Part shown: piece by piece, positions 33,566-44,927 of the stretch
Layout of the letters: each line of letters begins with the position of its first letter
Position numbering within the stretch: position 1 is the stretch's first letter
Assembly (NCBI GenBank): GCA_036365455.1
Contig: JAWQUS010000004.1
Location: 875,501 to 939,500, forward strand
Source: Macrosoma leucophasiata
Lineage: Eukaryota; Arthropoda; Insecta; Lepidoptera; Hedylidae
DNA: 64,000 nucleotides
Direction: 5' to 3'
The notes under the pieces: generated by a model
What the model was told of the DNA's origin: nothing
What the model saw: only the letters and a program-made list of their open reading frames with translations
Database searches by the model: none
Program-made: the position numbers and the translations under genes

Positions 33566-33718
33566 GAAGGTGGCAAGCAAGCATGTAGTTCACATAGATG
33601 TTAAGTGATGATTGCAGCCTATAGACATCTACATAAAACCAGAGGTGAAAATGCAGATGCGTTGCCACCCCTGAGTCCTAAGAAGTTATGTTTCTGTCAT
33701 AGTTATTACCAGACCATA
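33566..33718 (-). repeat. family A SINE, 3' half
   Basis: GTGGCAAGCAAGCATGTAGT ... GTTATGTTTCTGTCATAG. Confidence 0.8.
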
Positions 33719-33845
33719 TTAATTATATTTTGTCAATGTTTTAATTTTAAAAACTGCGTCAGTAGTATGGTTGTAGCAGGCCACTTATACGCTGGAATCC
33801 TGTATTCGATATCCGGGGGTACTTGCCATCGTAAATTATGATTTT

Positions 33846-34107
33846 ATTTTATGTTATGTAAGTGGCGGACTAGCAGGCAGTTCACATTGATGTTAAGTGA
33901 TGACTGCAGCCTATAGACACTTACAAAAAGACCAAAATCAAAATGCAGATGCGTTACCACTTCTGAGGCCTTACGTATTACGACTCTGTGCCGGAAATTA
34001 CAGGGCCGGCACACGATAGTGCTGAACACTACCATTTAGCGGCAAGTTTATTAGGTAATGCGGTGGTGCCTACGCCCGTGAGCCTTGTCACTGGAGTTAT
34101 AAAACCA
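33846..34107 (-). repeat. family A SINE, left member of a head-to-head pair
   Basis: TTATGTTATGTAAGTGGCGG ... GTAATGCGGTGGTGCCTACG ... GTCACTGGAGTTAT. Confidence 0.85.
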
Positions 34108-34381
34108 ATAAACTAATAAATTTGCCGCTAAATGGTAGTGTTAAGCACTATCATGTTCCAGTCAGGTGGTAATGTACGGCCCTGTAATTTCCGGCACAGA
34201 GACATAACACCTTAGGCCTCAGGAGTGGTAACGCATCTGCATTTTGACCTTGGTCTTTGTGTGGGTGTCTACAGGCTGCAGTCATGACTTAATATGAATG
34301 TGAGCTCCATGCTTGTTTGCCACTTTCATTAAATAAAAAAAGTGAACTGCATGCTTGCTTGTAACTTCCATTACAATAAAA
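34108..34381 (+). repeat. family A SINE, right member, with duplicated 3' end
   Basis: AATAAATTTGCCGCTAAATG ... CATTAAATAAAAAAAG, then a second 3' end GTGAACTGCATGCTTGCTTG ... TTACAATAAAAAAAAAC (34342-34381). Confidence 0.85.
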
Positions 34382-34910
34382 AAAAACTAAGACTTCTCAA
34401 TAATGACAACATTGTCATATCATATCGGTCCAAAAACAAATGAGACAGCAAATTAGTTGCGATGAAAAGATAAAGGGAAAATAGTAGATATAAACATCGC
34501 AGGACAAGAAAAAGAGTCCAATTGCTAGCTAGACGAAATATGATCATGACGGCATTTAGCATAATAAGCTATTTCGACGTCCGACAAAATAATAAGTACT
34601 AACGTATCACAGATATAGAAAAAACATAATCACGTTAAACAAATTCATTATTCGCGTACTGGCATCGGCCAATATATATTCATGAATCGATTCCGCCCGA
34701 AATCGAATAGGATCGAGACGGACGGCCGTAATATCGATATGATGGCACATCAAATTTCATGTCGATGTGAGATCGCACCGAGATTTTTTATAGACATGTT
34801 TGTTCTCATAGGTTCTTATAGAATACGTATATTATGCTGTGTTGTGTTTGTGTGTATTGTTCATTCTTTTGTGATTGCCAACAACTAGGTATCTTTCTTT
34901 AAATGTATTG
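34382..34910. other. intronic, no recognised feature
   Basis: Unique; 34690-34760 is GATC/TCGA-rich (AATCGAATAGGATCGAGACG). Confidence 0.25.
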
Positions 34911-35108
34911 ACGACCCGGTTAGTCCAGCGGTATGAGATGACCGTCTGATTCGAAGGGTCGCGGGTTTAATCCCGCACCGGAGCAAATATGGCCTACAGA
35001 TTATTATTGTATATTATTTGTTTCGGGTCTGGGTGTTTGTGTATGTGTTGTATGTGTACGACGGCACCCACGACACAGGTTTATACCTACTTTAGGGCTG
35101 TGAGTTTA
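34911..35108 (+). repeat. family D tRNA-headed SINE, reference copy
   Basis: tRNA-like head ACCCGGTTAGTCCAGCGGTA with Box B GCGGGTTTAATCCCGC, then AATATGGCCTACAGATTATT and TTGTTTCGGGTCTGGGTGTT, ending TACTTTAGGGCTGTGAG. Confidence 0.8.
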
Positions 35109-35170
35109 AGCGTATTTTATTTATTATTTTATTTATATTGTTGAGGCTTTTATTGTTGTTTTCAAAAAAC

Positions 35171-35222
35171 AGTAGGTTTTATATCTTCACGCCAAGTCTC
35201 GCGGAGCAGGCAGGGCACAGTA
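35171..35222 (-). repeat. LINE tail trace
   Basis: TTATATCTTCACGCCAAGTC, CGCGGAGCAGGCAGGGCACA, the end of the 4625-type LINE. Confidence 0.5.
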
Positions 35223-35351
35223 AGATTTTTTATGTATGAATTTGTCTCTTTTTACTGTTTCGTTTCATCGACTTTAAAATCACAACGACACTTAAGAAGT
35301 TTCACTTCAATAAAAAAAAATCGTACCTATCGTTTATATTATTATCATCTA

Positions 35352-36596
35352 TTAGGTTGGGGAAAAAGTTTCTTCGCATTTTTTAAGATAATTCAAAACA
35401 TTTTTTAATATATTTTATTTAAATTTAACTAAAGTATGTATTTTATGTACCATTTTATTCGATAACCTTTTGCCATCTTGTAGGTAGGGACATGATCCCA
35501 TTGCTATAAAAATTTTGGAACTTCTCATCAAAATACTGCGACAAGTGGATTTGGCAGTCCTCTCGTGATGTTAACCTCACATTGCATAAATAATTCTGAA
35601 GAGACCGAAACAGGTGGAAATCTGAAGGTGCAAGGTCAGGACTATACGGCGGATGCATTTACACCTCCCAGCCAAACTCTCTTAATTTTTGCTGAGTGGC
35701 TATACATGTGTGAGGTCTAGCGTTATCATGATGAAACACCCACCCCTTATGTTGATCAATTCCGGCCGCTTTCTCTCTTGCTTTACTCACTTCTTGCTTT
35801 AATCTCATCAGTTGTTCGCAGTAGAGTTCAGAATCCAGCGATAGTCCAGCCAGGTGGTAATAGATCATAATGAATAATGCCCTTCCAATCCCACTACACA
35901 CACAACATCACCTTATTGCGAGTTAACCCGGGTTTCGCCACAGTCTGTGAAGCCTGACCGGCCTTTGACCACGACCTTTTTCGCACGTTCTTGTCGTACG
36001 TGATCCACTTTTCATCACCAGTTATCAGCTTCTTCAAAAATGATTCGGTTTCATTACGTCGTAATAAAGAATCACAAATGAGTACACGGTTCATTAGGTT
36101 TCTTTCAGTGAGCTCGTGAGGTACCAGGTTTTTTTGTACCCAGCTTTTTTCAAATGCGCCAAAACTGTTTTGTGATCAATTCTCAGTTCTTCAGCTACGT
36201 CGTAACTACAGATATGTCGATCTTGCTCCACTTTTTCAAAAATGGCATCCATTTTATCCGTAATAGGGCGACCAGAGCGAGGTGCACCTTTGACATCAAA
36301 ATTTCCGGATTGAAAACGCTTAAACCAATTTTTTTTTGCGGCTTGCGTTGCATTTTTACCTTTTTTGTAGTAAAATTTTAAAATGTATCGAATTTCTTCA
36401 TTAGATTCACTCATCTTGACAGTACGAAAAACAAATAAAAATCACACATTTGCCTAATTTGAATTTGGAATTATGTTCTTTAAAATTTTAACTTTCAATG
36501 ATACCAAAACCAGCCAGATACAAATACTACAGCCAAAGAGATTTTATTACAAGTTCATACATACTATAATGCGAAAAGACTTTTTCCCCAACCTAT
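35352..36596 (-). mobile_element. mariner transposon, 1245 bp, TA-flanked
   Basis: Terminal inverted repeats TTAGGTTGGGGAAAAAGT at left and its near-complement ACTTTTTCCCCAACCTAT at right (first base differs), flanked by TA at 35350-35351 and 36597-36598. Encodes a broken transposase on the minus strand. Size is normal for mariner. Confidence 0.92.
35455..36414 (-). pseudogene. mariner transposase, inactivated
   Basis: Pieces in order on the minus strand: 36414-36094 (MSESNEEIRYILKFYYKKGK start, FKRFQSGNFDVK, PRSGRP, ICSYDVAEELRIDHKTVLAH helix-turn-helix), 36094-35894 (TGDEKWITYDKN with the first catalytic D), 35901-35659 (WVFHHDNARPHT with the second D), 35658-35455 (YSPDLAPSDFHLF with the third D). 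All three acidic residues of the mariner DD34D triad are visible. Defects: about 18-20 residues missing between AAKK and NWFKRF compared with the family, frame changes near 36094 and 35898, and a stop at 35659-35661 just before the PPYSPDLAP motif. Not functional. Confidence 0.9.
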
Positions 36597-36599
36597 TAT

Positions 36600-36865
36600 A
36601 TATTATTATGTATATAAAAATCAATTGCTGTTCGTTAGTCTCGCTAAAACTCGAGAACGGCTTGACCGATTTGGCTAATTTTGGATTTCAATGATATTTA
36701 GAAGTCCAGGGAAGGTTCAATAGGTAAAAAGATATGAAGAAATTGAAGGGAAATAGTAAAAACCACAATTTTATTTTCCCATACAAATAGTCCGTATATA
36801 TCAAACCTTTGACACATTATTTCATTCTGAGGCAATACGAAGTTTGCCAGGCCAGCTAGTGCGTA
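36600..36865. repeat. interspersed repeat (LINE or Helitron-derived tail)
   Basis: TCGTTAGTCTCGCTAAAACTC-type sequence: GTTAGTCTCGCTAAAACTCG, GAACGGCTTGACCGATTTGG, AAGTCCAGGGAAGGTTC and ending GCCAGGCCAGCTAGTG. It is common in Lepidoptera; I cannot decide the class. Confidence 0.5.
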
Positions 36866-37463
36866 AAAAATATTCATTATCTAAAATATCATAGAACATC
36901 GAATCAATAGTGCTCGCCCTGCAATGCGTGGTAAATATGAACACTCTGTGGTAAAAATATCATTAGTCTAGTCTGTGCACAAAAAGGTCTTCAAATAAAA
37001 CCCACTCACACATAAAAACACTAAGAGCAGTATCATCAACGATAAAAGTGGAATCAAAAACAAAGTGGGTACAGTCGCGAACAAAAGCCGAAGTGGAGCA
37101 TCGCCAGTGTATTATGAAAGGTACAACACTACGGGCCATCGCAATAACTTGTAAATATTCGTCGTAGTGTATTCGCTTTTACACCGCGCGACCAAGTAAT
37201 TTGGACACATGTGGGTAGTATTTTTATTGTAATATTTATTTTTCGATTTATAGAAATTAAAGAAAAAACGGAAAGAAAAATTGGACTTATTTTTATGTTG
37301 GACTTTAATTTCTTCAAACAATATATTGTTTGAAAGATTTAAAATTAATACGGTGATGTGTCACAGAGTACACTGACCCAGTTTTGATTTCTGGTTTTAC
37401 AGATGTCTAATAGGTAGCAGTATTCAATTACTGTTAATGTGAACTGCGTGCTTGTTTGCCATG
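36866..37463. other. intronic; foldback-edge fragment and family A trace
   Basis: 37252-37288 (GAAATTAAAGAAAAAACGGA, AAGAAAAATTGGACTT) equals the outer edge of the tRNA-like foldbacks. 37436-37463 (TGTGAACTGCGTGCTTGTTT) is a family A 3' trace. Confidence 0.5.
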
Positions 37464-38366
37464 TTTTCTGCTTGCTTCAGTTAGCTGCCACGTACTGCTT
37501 TTACCTTTGCGGCATTAAATACAATGCCAAAATGAGTTACATTTTGCACTGCTCAAATTTATATCAATAGTTATTTCTTTAAAAAGTTGTATCTAGATAA
37601 TCACATATCACAAAGAAGTTGTTATTATAAATCTTGAATAAAGAGAACTGAAGACCATTAAAATTATTTAATACGAATCAGACTTTACAAAGCAAGAAAG
37701 GGCGATGTCACTGAAATTATTTACAGTAATTTGGTATATCAGATGAATGACTGAATACACATGTAGTTTTCTCGCATCAAAATGATTTTCTCTTCATATT
37801 TTCTCTTCATATTTCACTCTTCATATTATTTTCTACTTATATATCACAAAAAATGCCTTAAATTTAATGTAAATAACTATTTTTTATATTAATATTTTTT
37901 TTCACACGCGCTGTTTCCTTGACCGCCGGTATACATTGTCCGATGTTCGCCATATCATGTTATTGGAAAAGTTGCGTGGAACAACGTTCCATCGCAATAC
38001 CTTCGCGATCCGCCCCCACCCTCACACCTCACAACCTTCACTGTTTTATTCCCGTCTATGTGCGATAGTCTGGTGTAAGCTTTATCGACATATACATTAC
38101 ATACATAGTTAAAGTCATGACAATGTTTTTATGGGGTAAATCTAAAGAAATGTAACATCTTATGTAAAAAAATGTTTTTCTCTGAAATATTGGTTGTCTG
38201 TATTATTGTTTTATAGAGACCTTGGTACCTTGAAGTCTTAGTACAAAGTACGCACCTAGTTGTTTTAACGCTTAACAAAAAATACAGTAACCTATGTATG
38301 TAAGTTATATTTCTTTAGCGTTACAATCCGATATAAGTAACAGAAATTAAACAAAACGATAAAAAA

Positions 38367-38437
38367 GTTTAGCGACTAAACTTCAGACTGTTACTTTTAT
38401 CTGTTTAGCAACTAACTTCAAACTGTCGCTTTTATCA
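38367..38437. repeat. two-copy tandem repeat, about 36 bp
   Basis: GTTTAGCGACTAAACTTCAG... at 38367-38402 and GTTTAGCAACTAACTTCAAA... at 38403-38437. Confidence 0.8.
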
Positions 38438-39439
38438 GTCTATGTGCGCGCGCATCGTAAAATTAACTCTCATCTTACCCAATCGCAGCAGAAGAAATAT
38501 AACTTTAAAAAGAAAGACCGAAATTCCTAGGAGTTGCAGGAAATAACGAACTGAAATCTTTGAATGCGATTTTCATTTTCATTTGCCAAGGTGTTTATAT
38601 TTTTTCAAAATCATAATATCATGAAACCATTACTTTTCTAATTCGGAGGAAGTATTGTTTTGTTATGAATTTCTTCAATGACCTCACCTTTCCTTTACAG
38701 TCGATCGGCTATCCCAATCATGTCATTTATTCTGGTTTTGTGCGTCATCTTTGTTGTAATTTAAAAGTATCGAAATAAGTATTTACACTATCGCCCTCTG
38801 GTGGCATCCATTTTATATATAACAATTGTGTATAATAATATCTGTGCAATGCACCTGATAGTCTGTGTAATGAATGTATTATTCTAACTAAGAAATAAAT
38901 GATTTCTCTCTTCTGTGATCTCTGCTCACCGAAATATGCATTTTATTATAATCTTCCGTAATTTCCATCTTTCCATCACTTCTTTCATTCCATTTTGGAT
39001 CTATGCAGTTTTAGGTTTCCCTTTTTGCCTCTTTTCTGTAGCCTTGATGACTACAAAGAAGAAGAAAGGCAGGGCATGAAAGGAATTTTTATGACATGGT
39101 CACCTGTTTCTCGAAATTCATGATCGTATCATTTCAGTCTTGACTCGTTTACTTTATGCGTTATTTCTGTAACCTTCAACGACTTCATATTCTTCTTGAG
39201 TAGACAATATTCCCCACAAAACAGATCATGAGCAATGAACATTCTTAAAAATAATGTATACCCTAAAATAAACTCGTAAATCTCAACCAAACTGAGAGCA
39301 TAAACAAATTGAACGAAAAAAAAACATCACAGCACATCCATTTGTTATCCATTTTGTCGTGTGTATCTCTCTCCATTAATAACGTGGACTTATCCCGGCC
39401 TAATCTGCCGCTCATTCCCGCTTTCCGCGGCCGATTCTT

Positions 39440-39468
39440 TTTCGCGCCAAAAAATTGCCGCCATGTTG
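39440..39468. promoter_or_regulatory. E2F-type site next to YY1/Pho-like motif
   Basis: TTTCGCGCCAAA (39440-39451) fits the palindromic E2F consensus TTTSGCGCSAAA. GCCGCCATGTTG follows at 39457-39468, one base off the YY1/Pho extended site. Confidence 0.4.
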
Positions 39469-40159
39469 CCTCCTGTCCTCGCAGATTTATGGCATCCGCG
39501 GATTAAGAGCTCGATAAATAATAAAACAGTCGGTTGCCAGTATCCGATACGGTTACCCGTTATTTTTTTCAATTCGCAACGTTATCTGTTCTTGGGGTGC
39601 GTTATTGATAGTTTAGGTTCCGATTGCGGTTTTGATTGTTCCGATATGGGAATCGGATATTTTCCGAATTGGTCAATTAGATGTTTTGAGACGATAAAGT
39701 TTTTGAATGGTTTTCTCCAATCACTTGTGAAAGTTAGAAATATATTTTCTTTGTTGTTGAAGTGACCAAATATAAACGTATCTTCTGGTAACTATGTATC
39801 ACTATGTAACATAGAAATCAACTTCAAAATGATCCTCCCGCTTTCTGGTCTTTTAAACTTTTGAAAACATTTTTTTGTAATTTTTTTTTTGGATAATTTT
39901 CAAGATTTTTAATAAGTTGTAGAGCTGAATGTTGTTGGGAGCCTCTCTAGAGCCTGCAAGAGGTGATGCTCTAGTTTCAATTAACTCCGTATATTATTGT
40001 GCTTGTTTGCAATATACAAAAATTTGCCATTTCATTTCAACAGTCTAAAAGTGAACGTATTTACTTACGTAATTACACATTTCGTTTCGTATTATTTAGT
40101 ATAGTTTAGTATTTTGTGTAAATTATCACTTAAATGAAAGAAATATTTAATGAAACCGA

Positions 40160-40227
40160 ATGCAAATCGTTCAATTCCGATTTGCTGTTAAATAATTAGA
40201 TTTATTAGGCGCACACATTATGCAAAT
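40160..40227. promoter_or_regulatory. paired POU octamers
   Basis: ATGCAAAT at 40160-40167 and 40220-40227, exactly 60 bp apart, with AAATAATTAGATTTATTAG between them. Confidence 0.35.
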
Positions 40228-41164
40228 AATATTTAATCGCTCAAACGAGGCGAGACGAATAATTTCTATTAAAATTTCAAATTTACACAATAATATCCCA
40301 CAAATACCCTAATCTTAATTCTTATCTATCAGATCTGAAATTTTAAAGGGGTGACACACACACCCTCGTGTAATCCCACCCTTATCGGTACGTAAGCTAC
40401 TCATCAAGTCGGTATTATGTGAAATTGTAAAACAGCTTTTTATGCGGACGCGTCACGTTGTCGTGTCGTTGGGTACTAAAAAGTTTAAGGATTATTCAGA
40501 CTTGTCAGTATGAATTAGATATGTAATTTTTTTTAGTATCGGTTGATTTTGTGACGCTTAATTCAAGTAATTAATTTGTATTTATATCTTTTACAGTTTT
40601 TTAAATAAACGTAAACCATCGTAGACAACAGATCATAGCAGAAATACTTTTGTATTCACATTTTTTGTATAGATTCATTTATAATCTTTTCATTAGTATT
40701 ATAAAATCGTTAGTAGCTATATTAAACTTGCCTACTTTTTTAATATATTACTTTTCTTTTTATTTCCGTAACTTTTCATGTATCTCAGGCGCATTAAATA
40801 AACGTCTTTTCTTTTTTTCTATATAACATCCGTGTTCGCTTTATAATGTATCAATATTTATTTTCTCTACTTTCATAGTTTTTAAAAAGCTCAATTCTCA
40901 TTTTCAGTCAATTCAAAATTTATTTTTACCACAAAGCTAAAGAACAAAACAAGAAAACGCATCAAATAAACTTTCTACAACAAAGATAGTAAATAATGAC
41001 TTCGCAATAACAGCAGACCACTTTATAAGCACCGAGCGCGCTGCGATCGTATCGCGAGCTTAACTGTCATTTAAATTTAAATTAAGGCATTACATGTTGT
41101 TTTGACCGGCGTTCGTTTTAAATGTGCATTCGCGGCCTTATCGCAGCGCGTGTACATCGGCTTT

Positions 41165-41228
41165 ACAGCGAGATTGTGGGCTACGCTTAATGATACACAG
41201 CGAGATTGTGGATTACGCTTAATGATAT
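41165..41228. repeat. 32 bp tandem duplication
   Basis: ACAGCGAGATTGTGG(G/A)(C/T)TACGCTTAATGATA at 41165-41196 and 41197-41228, three differences. Confidence 0.9.
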
Positions 41229-41929
41229 ACTAATGTTTTATTGGTCCTAATTTTAGAATGTACTTTTGAATAAAAAAATATAATTTATTTTGTTATATAC
41301 ATACATACATCGTGTTGTTACGCATTTATGATAGAGTCTTATTTCATGCTGTCATTTATAATGCAGTGATTCCCCTTTGAGTTTAAAATAAGTTACATAG
41401 CAACCACATTTTTTGATTGTTAGTATCAAATTTAATACAAGCATCAGCTTGAATATTTTCATAATTACTATTATGTTCATTATCTGTGTAAGTTTTACAG
41501 GGAAGTAAGTAAAAATCGTCCGCAGCCTAGCGCTTACATTACATCCACAGTATGCTTCTCACACTACTTACTTCAAGTTGTCTTAAATAATGCCCTAATA
41601 CCTATGAACTCCCCTTCTCACTACATTCCTACATTGCCGCTCTTTTGAATCGCAAAGCATCATCATACCAACACATGTGCCATTACGAGTAAGTCACATT
41701 ACGTCTCTGCCTATTTCCTCCACTACCCACTCTCTTTTCATTCGACGAGAGTGTGGGTGCTAGCTTACTTTTAAAAAATATAGTTCAACTGGAATTGGGT
41801 TTTAAGATTGCGCTGTTTGTGAGCTCTTGCATGCACAGGCGGGCTAATAAACGGAAAATAAATTCCATTCACTCTTTTAAGTTATAGAAATAATCTATGG
41901 GTATTTTTTGTGTTATCATCATGTGAACA

Positions 41930-42035
41930 AACATGCAGTTCACATTGATGGTAAGTGAATACTGTAGCCTAGATCTACACAAAAATAGACCTAGGTAGTT
42001 TTGTCTGTGTGATCGTTATTACTGGACCATTTTTA
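41930..42035 (-). repeat. family A SINE, old 3' fragment
   Basis: AACAAACATGCAGTTCACAT, TGATGGTAAGTGAATACTGT. Confidence 0.65.
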
Positions 42036-42865
42036 TGGTCTAGTATTAACTGTCACCCACTATCAACTATCACTTAAGTTTTTTTGCGATTAAATAGCTT
42101 TAGAATGTTTATAAACTGTTTGTTTGTTAGCTGATATGCACAATAACACTACAAAACTGCATTGGGTTGATCCAGCACTAAACATTAAGTTGGTATAAGA
42201 TACAAATAAAACAATTAAAGATTTTCATTTTTAATTTTACAAATCAAACGTCTTGCGTATCACACAACGAATAACAAACGAAAAGATGAAATTAAAAAAG
42301 GCAGAATCAATTAATCTTAAGTTACATATAAAGTAAAAAACTTTTCCAACCCGCCTATCAAAAATCTCCGCGATATTAACTAAAAAAAATGTCACCGTCG
42401 CAAAAAAAGCGGAGATTAAATTTTAGAGGTGCTTTTTCTAAATTAATTATTAAGGGCGGAGGTGGTGGCGTTGGTAAAAAAAATTAAACGTCAAAATTAC
42501 AACAAGATTCGCCTTAATTATGTCCGCGGGGAGCGTCGGTGGGGGGAAAAGGGGGGTGTACTAATTACATTTTCTTAATTTGCAAAGTTAAGTGTGTATC
42601 CGGATTGTAGGGACCCTCTGATTTGTAATAGGGTTGTTTTAGGGACACTTTGAACGCTAACGATAGATATAATTGCGAAGTAAACAGCTTACAAATGTTT
42701 TGGGAATATCTACTGTTGTGTTCAATTAGTTTAGAATAAGTTCATTTTAGCAGCAGAACATAATATCTTATTTATTAATTTTATATTAAATTATTAAAAA
42801 ATGCTTTAATAAAGTAGCTTCCAGATTAACTAATCTTACCTAAAGCAGAGATTACGTAATAAAGT
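42036..42865. other. low-repeat intronic segment
   Basis: 42340-42640 includes AAATTAATTATTAAGGGCGG, GGAGGTGGTGGCG and GGGGGGAAAAGGGGGGTG. Candidate regulatory sequence. Confidence 0.25.
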
Positions 42866-43085
42866 AAGAATACTACGTATAGAATGGACACTTCGACGTC
42901 CCGCCCGAATTCTCCTCCTCACCCAACCTCCTCTTCTCTTATGGTATGATAATAATTTGTAAATACATTACACGTGCCAGTGCGTAGCACGTAGAGTATA
43001 CCATACGTCACTGAATGATATCTGTGTAATAGAGACCAAATTAAGCGTTTGTATGGAATTTTGGCGGAGTATCCGCGGTGTGCCT
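42866..43085 (+). repeat. family T MITE-like repeat
   Basis: AATACTACGTATAGAATGGA, CACTTCGACGTCCCGCCCG, GCGTAGCACGTAGAGTATAC and TTTTGGCGGAGTATCCGCGG. A rearranged middle relative to 8539. Confidence 0.75.
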
Positions 43086-44157
43086 AAAGTCTAACTAAGA
43101 AGAAGGACAACTAAATTTTCATTAACATTCTTCGAATTAAAAAAATATCATAAAAACATTTGAATTTCATTTATTTCATGGATAATTTCGTTTTTACCCC
43201 GTAGCTTAAATTAAACGCCATTTCACGCCTTTCTTGAATTGTAGTACCGCATTTTTCGGCATATTCAATTTATAATTTTAAATAAACTAAAACTAACCAA
43301 CACGGAAAAAAGAAATCAAGAAATAAAATAACATTTCTTGTAATGTCAAAAAAAAATCCGTCATTTTGTATCGTTAAATATTACCTACATAGAGTTGTTG
43401 ACACCCCCACGAAGTAATTATGCGCGGGCTTCAGATAATATTAAAAGATGTGCTTAATTTTTTATACTGGTAAAGTAAGAAAAATAACGAAAGGGGTGTC
43501 TCATCACCCACCGGGGACAGGAAAATTGTAGATAATTAAGTTTATCTCTTTAATATCTCCTTGTCTTTCCAAATTTGCAAATGAGTTTTTTTAATAACGG
43601 CAAATTTGTAGCCATTTTAATCCTTTCTTTATGATTTATGGGCTTGAAGTAGATGGAAAAAGAACTTGGATTCTTTTGTTGTCTAAAAATCAGTGGACTT
43701 TTTTGTGTAATAATTCTTTCTGTTTATGTAATTGAATGTACATTGTTTTACTGGTTACGGGCTTACGCACAATATTATGGTTCATAAATGTGCGTTGATA
43801 TTTAGGCACTTTGCATTTGGAGCAACTATTGCAGAAACTGGCAACTGTCTGCCTACTAGCTGTTTATAATAATATTTCAATTGGACTGCATACACATAGC
43901 AACTCCAGTTTCTAGTTGCGATGATCGTCAAAAGTTTTCAGTTGCTGTAATCTATGACTAGGTAGTTAGGTTGGCAACTGTTAAATATTATACTACTTTT
44001 GTAAGTTGCCGGATTGCCGCAACTGTCAATCACAACGCGTCGGGCGATTTTACACCCTTCCTCCTCACTGTGCTCAGAAATGAAGGTAAAAATCAAAGAA
44101 GCTCACAGATTGCCATAAAATTGCGGCAACCGTAATTTCTTATTCAAAGTACGTAAG
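43086..44157. other. intronic segment with a GCAACT/AGTTGC motif cluster
   Basis: 43820-44130 holds at least eight GCAAC or GTTGC motifs in both orientations (for example GGCAACTG at 43840 and 43973, AAGTTGCCGG at 44003, GCGGCAACCG at 44123). The rest is AT-rich. Confidence 0.35.
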
Positions 44158-44349
44158 TTTTTTTTATGTTATGAAAGTGGCAAACAAGCACGCAGTTCCG
44201 GCACAGAGGCATAACACCTTAGACCTCAGGAGTGGCAACGTATCTGCATTTTGATCTCTGGTCATTGTGTGAGTGTCTATAGACTGCAGTCATCACTTAA
44301 CATCAATGTGAACTGCATGTTTGTTTGACACTTTTATTATATAAAAAAA
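44158..44349. repeat. chimeric family A copy: inverted 3' end fused to a forward 3' half
   Basis: 44158-44200 is the minus-strand 3' end (TTATGTTATGAAAGTGGCAA, ACAAGCACGCAGTT). It joins directly to plus-strand CCGGCACAGAGGCATAACAC through the A-tail at 44349. Confidence 0.8.
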
Positions 44350-44881
44350 GCAATTAAATAGTTTTTTTTTGCTTGTGTTTACTTGTCCAACTGCCAAATG
44401 ACGATAAAATCACAACAGTATTTGACTATGATATTGAATCTCAAATACACGTCAAAAATATAGTACGCAACCCAACATATCTCTATCAAACGATGCAACA
44501 TTAAACAATAGCTTAAAGTCATCAATCAAGTGTTTCAATTTTTTTCAGCCTAGCGAATGAAATGCAGCGCGGTGCTCGTGTATACGATATTTTTTTTTAT
44601 TTTCCGTTCAGCATCCATTAGTGAGAGAGCGCGCCATCGATCAAAAACACAATTCCAATTTACCTATCGGCCACAAATTCTTCAAAACGACTGTCCGATC
44701 TCGCAAATAAAGATAAAAAATAAATTGCTCCACGGTGTCATTGCGTTTTACTGCTCTATATTGTTCATTTACTTTTTTTATTGATGCCTTTGTCAAGATG
44801 GGTAAATATTGATTTGGTTTCACGAAATCTTGAAGATTTATATTTTATTTTGAAGTTATATCTCTCAACTCATCATCACTC
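44350..44881. other. intronic, no recognised feature
   Basis: AT-rich. The 75-codon ORF 44557-44784 has no recognised features. Confidence 0.25.
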
Positions 44882-44927
44882 GTCATGTCAACCTACAACA
44901 ATAGATATTGTTGTAGGTTGACATGAC
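44882..44927. repeat. perfect 21 bp palindrome, 4-base loop
   Basis: GTCATGTCAACCTACAACAA(T) at 44882-44902, loop AGAT, exact complement at 44907-44927. The last 11 bases serve as the left target duplication of the SINE that follows. Confidence 0.95.

Larger units (their letters stand above)
37464..41929. other. 4.5 kb low-repeat intronic island
   Basis: Free of the SINE and LINE families. Contains a two-copy tandem repeat at 38367-38437, an E2F-type TTTCGCGCCAAA with GCCGCCATGTTG at 39440-39468, two ATGCAAAT octamers 60 bp apart (40160, 40220) and a 32 bp tandem duplication at 41165-41228. The 134-codon ORF 39361-39765 has no recognisable protein features. Best candidate region for homeobox enhancers. 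Confidence 0.4.

Noticed and set aside
34911..34985. functional tRNA gene
   Set aside because: tRNA-like head is followed by a SINE body shared with 32586 and 17918; acceptor ends do not pair well.
39361..39765. 134-codon ORF in the repeat desert
   Set aside because: No recognisable domain or motif and no splice context; open length is plausible by chance. Conservation testing could reopen this.
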